Shown piece after piece: positions 5,993 to 7,547 of a stretch of 7,547 nt of DNA. Within the stretch, counting starts at the first letter, position 1, and each line of letters starts with the position of its first letter. The notes below the pieces were generated by a model. That model was not told the origin of the DNA. It saw only the letters and a program-made list of their open reading frames with translations, and searched no databases. Where the stretch lies: positions 1 to 7,547 of the forward strand of contig VBCS01000211.1 in NCBI GenBank assembly GCA_005888955.1. The letters are read 5' to 3'. The stretch comes from Betaproteobacteria bacterium. Lineage in GTDB: Bacteria > Pseudomonadota > Gammaproteobacteria > Burkholderiales > Casimicrobiaceae. The translations under genes and the position numbers were made by a program.

Positions 5993-7234
5993 TCACGCGG
6001 CTCGGCGTGCGCGGTCGAAGCCGGATGTGCGCGCCATCCCGCGCATGGCGTGCGGCTGTGCGAACGCCGTTGCGAGCTGCTTGAGGCTCTCCAGATTGTG
6101 CACCGGCAACAGCGCGTCGACATAGGGCAGCATCGCGCGGATGCCTGCCGGACGCGCCTCGAACTTTTCGTAGCGCAACAGCGGATTGAGCCAGATCAGC
6201 CGCCGGCAGGACTTGGAGAGGCGCTCCATTTCGGCGGCGAGGCCTTCGCCGACGTCGCTGTCGAGACCGTCGCTGATCAGCAGCACGACCGCGCCCTGTG
6301 CGAGCAGCCGTCGCGACCACCGCCGGTTGAATTCCGCAAGGCACGCGCCGATGCGCGTGCCACCGGCCCAATCCGAGACTGCGGCGCTTACGCGCGCGAG
6401 CGCAACGTCGACGTCGCGGCGCTTGAGATGGCGCGTGATATTGGTCAACCGTGTGCCGAACAGCAGCGTGTGCACGCGGTCGCGGTCGTTCGTGATCGCG
6501 TGCAGAAAAAACAGCAGCATGCGCGAATAGCGGTCCATCGATCCCGAGATATCGCAGAGCACGACCAGCGGTGGGCGGCGCCGCCGACGCTGTCGCCACG
6601 CGAGCGGGACGACCGTCCCGCCCGCCGACGCCATCGCGCGCAGCGTCGCGCGCAGATCGACGGCCGAGCCGCGGCTCGCGGCGACGGTACGGCGGATCGG
6701 CAGCTCGGGCAGCGGCAGGCGCAGCCGGGCGATCATCGCCTTGACCTCGGAGAGCTCTGCCGCGGTCATCGACTCGAAATCCTTGCTCTGCAGGACCTCG
6801 CGCGGCGAGAACGTGAACGCCGCATCGACCGTGACTTCCTGTGGCTCCGCCGCCTGCTCCGAGACCCGCGGTGGCGCCAGCGCCTCCGCGAGCCTCGCGG
6901 ACAGCGGCGCTTCGGCATCGGCGCGCGGCGCGCGCGTATACACCTTGGGCAGCAAGAGCTGCATCATGCGCTCGAGCAGGCGCGGATTGCGCCAGTACAG
7001 CTCGAAGGCCTGATCGAACAGCGCCTGTTGCTCGTGTCGCTCGATCAGCACTGATTCGAGCGCGGCGCGGAAATCCTCGCGTTGCTCGACGCCCACCGCC
7101 TGTACCGCTTCCAGCGCGACGATCACTTTGGCGGGTCCGACCGGCAAGCCCGCGGCACGCAGCACACGAACGAAATGGAGGATGTTCTCGGCGAGCCTTG
7201 GCCCGCCGGCGGCTTCCGCGGCGAGCGGCTTCAC
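5993..7234 (-). CDS. coxE: CoxE family von Willebrand factor A domain protein
   Basis: This 413-residue cytoplasmic protein is of the CoxE type. The N-terminal helical half has the family features LAENILHFVRVLRAAGLPVGP (14-34 region), LFDQAFELYW (72-81) and a linker with FSPREVLQSKDFESMTAAEL (142-161 region). A very basic stretch, RQRRRRRPP (214-222), leads into the VWA domain. The metal-ion-dependent adhesion site looks complete: D228-I-S230-G-S232, T293 in GGTRIG, and D322 in LLISDGLDSD. CoxE works with the MoxR ATPase CoxD in assembling the molybdenum (or molybdenum-copper) active site of CO dehydrogenase-type hydroxylases. The start is a GTG at 7234 that overlaps the stop of the upstream ATPase gene by 4 bases (GTGA), a sign of coupled translation. 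The length is typical. The general MoxR-VWA pairing is also found in other systems, but CoxG and XdhC next door support the cox assignment. Confidence 0.93.
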   Translation of the reverse strand: MKPLAAEAAGGPRLAENILHFVRVLRAAGLPVGPAKVIVALEAVQAVGVEQREDFRAALESVLIERHEQQALFDQAFELYWRNPRLLERMMQLLLPKVYTRAPRADAEAPLSARLAEALAPPRVSEQAAEPQEVTVDAAFTFSPREVLQSKDFESMTAAELSEVKAMIARLRLPLPELPIRRTVAASRGSAVDLRATLRAMASAGGTVVPLAWRQRRRRRPPLVVLCDISGSMDRYSRMLLFFLHAITNDRDRVHTLLFGTRLTNITRHLKRRDVDVALARVSAAVSDWAGGTRIGACLAEFNRRWSRRLLAQGAVVLLISDGLDSDVGEGLAAEMERLSKSCRRLIWLNPLLRYEKFEARPAGIRAMLPYVDALLPVHNLESLKQLATAFAQPHAMRGMARTSGFDRARRAA

Positions 7235-7547
7235 AATCCGAGCTCGGCGGCGGCCTCGCGGCGCGCCTCGCCGACCAGTTGCGTCGCCACCTCCTGCGTC
7301 ACAGCGCCGATGTCATCCTGATACTTGAGGAGCGCGCCCAAGGTATTCGCGACCGTCTCCGGATCCAACGCGATTTTGTCCAGCGCAACCAGGGCCTCCG
7401 CCCAGTCGAGGGTCTCGGCGATTCCCGGCGCCTTGAACAGATCCATCGTGCGCAACCGCTGCGTGAACGCGACGACCTCGCGCGATAGCCGGAGGTTGGC
7501 GCCGGGCACCTTGCGCCGCACGATCGCGAGCTCACGCTCAGCGTTCG
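7231..7547 (-). CDS. coxD: MoxR-type AAA+ ATPase, CoxD-like (C-terminal part, cut by the window edge)
   Basis: Only the last 104 residues or so are present; the frame runs off the right edge (first codons read NAERELAIVRRKVPG). This is the C-terminal helical lid region of a MoxR ATPase: REVVAFTQRLRTMDLFKAPG, then ETLDWAEALVALDKIALDP and LGALLKYQDDI, a pattern typical of CoxD-type MoxR proteins in molybdenum hydroxylase clusters. The Walker A and B motifs lie outside the window. CoxD is an ATP-driven chaperone that acts on the apo-enzyme so that sulfur can be added at the molybdenum centre. A GTG inside the visible part (7521) is not taken as the start because the frame and the family similarity continue upstream of it. 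The stop overlaps the coxE start. Confidence 0.88.
   Translation of the reverse strand, partial: NAERELAIVRRKVPGANLRLSREVVAFTQRLRTMDLFKAPGIAETLDWAEALVALDKIALDPETVANTLGALLKYQDDIGAVTQEVATQLVGEARREAAAELGL

Noticed and set aside
5981..7054. Long plus-strand open frame (357 codons) opposite coxE
   Set aside because: It has an arginine-, alanine- and glutamine-rich composition with no hydrophobic core pattern or known motif, and lies almost wholly inside coxE, which has a complete VWA metal site.

Overview
The window is high-GC, densely packed proteobacterial chromosomal DNA. Protein family resemblances and the short GGGAAT-type palindromic repeats at the left edge suggest a betaproteobacterium, probably Burkholderiales or a relative. 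This is an inference; there is no rRNA or other taxonomic marker. No tRNA, rRNA, insertion sequence, prophage gene or CRISPR array was found.

Layout: two blocks of genes converge. The plus-strand block starts after a composite inverted-repeat element (12..122) and a short leader. It holds two inner-membrane permeases of a dipeptide/oligopeptide-type ABC importer (DppB/GsiC-like 209..1129, DppC/GsiD-like 1134..2054). A TVP38/TMEM64 (VTT, DedA-superfamily) membrane protein follows (2051..2773), and its start codon overlaps the stop codon of the second permease. A possible 31-residue single-span membrane microprotein (2816..2911) comes next. The block ends with an orphan ATP-grasp ligase-like protein (2989..4281) of unknown substrate. 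The importer's binding protein and ATPase are not in the window.

The minus-strand block, read right to left, is an accessory and maturation operon for a molybdenum hydroxylase of the carbon monoxide dehydrogenase/xanthine dehydrogenase superfamily. It holds the C-terminal end of a MoxR-type AAA+ ATPase (coxD, cut by the right edge), a von Willebrand A protein (coxE), a SRPBCC protein with a C-terminal membrane anchor (coxG) and an XdhC/CoxI-family cofactor chaperone (xdhC). coxD and coxE overlap by 4 bases, coxE and coxG are 30 bases apart, and coxG and xdhC are 70 bases apart. The catalytic subunits (large, medium, small) would be expected past the right edge. Without the large subunit the substrate (CO or another carbon compound) cannot be told.

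The ATP-grasp gene and xdhC converge tail to tail with 15 bases between their stop codons and no clear terminator. Nothing seen amounts to a clearly new system. The points most worth a second look are the orphan ATP-grasp enzyme, the permease-VTT overlap, the membrane-anchored CoxG, the microprotein and the left-edge repeat.
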